Origin: Clostridiales bacterium
GTDB taxonomy: Bacteria > Bacillota > Clostridia > Lachnospirales > WQUN01
DNA length: 64,000 nt
Direction of reading: 5' to 3'
Assembly (NCBI GenBank): GCA_031271295.1
Contig: JAISVZ010000047.1
Span: 57,147-121,146 of the forward strand
Shown in pieces: positions 63,256-64,000 of this stretch. Positions within the stretch are counted from its first letter, which is position 1. Each line of letters begins with the position of its first letter. The notes beneath the pieces are model-generated. The model was not told the origin of the DNA and ran no database searches. It saw nothing but the letters and a program-made list of their open reading frames with translations. The translations under genes and the position numbers were made by a program.

Positions 63256-63854
63256 TTATTTGATTCTTTTGTTCTGTTCATTATTTCAATATTTTCAGGT
63301 GAATAACCTTTGAGAATAATTGAATTTTTGCCGGATATAAAATCCATAACCTCTGAATTGATTTTTTGATTATTTTCGAACGGTGTAACTAAAATTGTTC
63401 TCGTTCTATTATCTTTAGTGAAAACAATAAGTTGGCGGCCGCCTTGGGCTGCGGCATTGGTATCAATATTATACATCCATACGATATCGCTGTATTTTAT
63501 TATTTTAAAGGTGGTGCTTAGAACAACAATATAGTGTTCGGTTAAGTACAAATCATTTTCCTCATAACAAACAGTTTGTTCGCTTTCAAGTTCCGATGCA
63601 ATTAAACTTGCTTCAAGCGGGGGCAGATTACATATAATCCGCATAGTTCTTTTTTCTTTTACATAAAAGAGCAAAAAACAAAGCGGCGCGGGGAGAAAAG
63701 CTATTATTGCGATTATGTAAAGTTCAGCAATGCCCCAAAAAGCCGTTAATCCGATTATAACAGCGGCGATTATATAAGGTAATAACTCGGAATTTTTGCT
63801 TTTTCTATTTTTCTTAATCATTTTCCAAAACTTTGGTGACTGAAAATTTTCCAT
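63243..63854 (-). CDS. Membrane protein with two TM helices and a PH-like cytoplasmic domain
   Basis: 203 aa, GGAGGAGATATC before the ATG. A charged N-terminus, two adjacent TM helices (~28-66, ELLPYIIAAVIIGLTAF and ELYIIAIIAFLPAPL), then a soluble region with an ENDLYLTEHYIVVLSTTFKIIKYSDIVWMYNI pattern that resembles bacterial PH-like/bPH domains. No enzyme motif. Function unknown. Convergent with the 112-aa membrane protein gene. Confidence 0.75.
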   Translation of the reverse strand: MENFQSPKFWKMIKKNRKSKNSELLPYIIAAVIIGLTAFWGIAELYIIAIIAFLPAPLCFLLFYVKEKRTMRIICNLPPLEASLIASELESEQTVCYEENDLYLTEHYIVVLSTTFKIIKYSDIVWMYNIDTNAAAQGGRQLIVFTKDNRTRTILVTPFENNQKINSEVMDFISGKNSIILKGYSPENIEIMNRTKESNKKPQ

Positions 63855-64000
63855 GATATCTCCTCCCTGAGTTGTATTTTAGCCTAAATTCCGCATTTAA
63901 AAATTAGCGCATACAATCACAATCTGAAATTTATCGTACAAGAAGATGAAGTGCCGAATTATTGCGAAATTTAGCGTAAAATAAAAGTGCAGATTAGCTC

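Overview
The window reads as a chromosomal segment of a low-to-moderate GC, spore-forming, flagellated member of Clostridia (Bacillota). The evidence is an mreBCD-pbp2-minC-minD-minE-rodA morphogenesis cluster, SpoIIP and a YlmC/YmxH-type PRC-barrel protein, flagellin with a FliS-like chaperone, a SCIFF peptide with its radical SAM maturase, and an L27 with the N-terminal leader that is cleaved by the neighbouring Prp protease. I cannot name genus or species from sequence alone.

Layout. 1-12.8 kb (+): an unusual paralogous locus. Two membrane proteins with a discoidin-like (NADase-type glycan-binding) domain, one of them also carrying a YARHG domain, alternate with four zinc-ribbon/TM/beta-propeller-like proteins, a small double zinc-ribbon protein and an SH3b-amidase lipoprotein. 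13-14.9 kb: a mazEF toxin-antitoxin pair between two pieces of a decayed Rpn-type nuclease/transposase gene that share a 113-bp direct repeat. 14.9-24.9 kb (-): mreB-mreC-mreD-pbp2-minC-(orphan DinJ/RelB antitoxin)-minD-minE-rodA-mgsA, then mscL behind a terminator. 25-31 kb: an MFS transporter, a tRNA-Glu(CTC), and a repeat-rich island. The island holds a ~320-bp dispersed element whose inverted copy lies 35 kb away, a ~320-bp inverted repeat, a 33-bp minisatellite and a ~65-bp tandem repeat. Two GNAT acetyltransferases and the remnant of a MerR/GyrI-like regulator lie in or beside it. 31-35 kb: a sugar phosphate isomerase-like protein, ApbE, a NusG-domain-II membrane protein and a convergent MFS exporter. 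35-40.1 kb (-): a flagellar cluster (1171-aa FliK/DUF6240-like protein, 49-aa ORF, flagellin, FliS-like). 40.3-44.1 kb (+): two solute-binding-protein-like membrane sensors that look truncated. 44.2-47.7 kb (+): SCIFF precursor, its maturase and a TetM/EF-G-like GTPase. 48-54.9 kb (-): a giant hybrid histidine kinase followed by purM-purN-purD. 55-61.4 kb (+): rplU-prp-rpmA, obgE, yhbY, a secreted SNase/HhH protein, spoIIP and ylmC. 61.4-64 kb: a RelBE-type toxin-antitoxin pair, the second copy of the dispersed element and two small membrane proteins.

How it fits together. Most of the window is vertical core (elongation and division, ribosome, purine synthesis, sporulation), interrupted by accessory patches marked by toxin-antitoxin genes and repeats. 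The strongest candidate for an undescribed system is the 1-12.8 kb array. It combines cytoplasmic zinc ribbons, membrane anchors, presumably extracellular beta-propeller or discoidin/YARHG domains and a peptidoglycan amidase in one co-oriented block, which suggests a cell-envelope sensing or remodelling module. That function is inference only.
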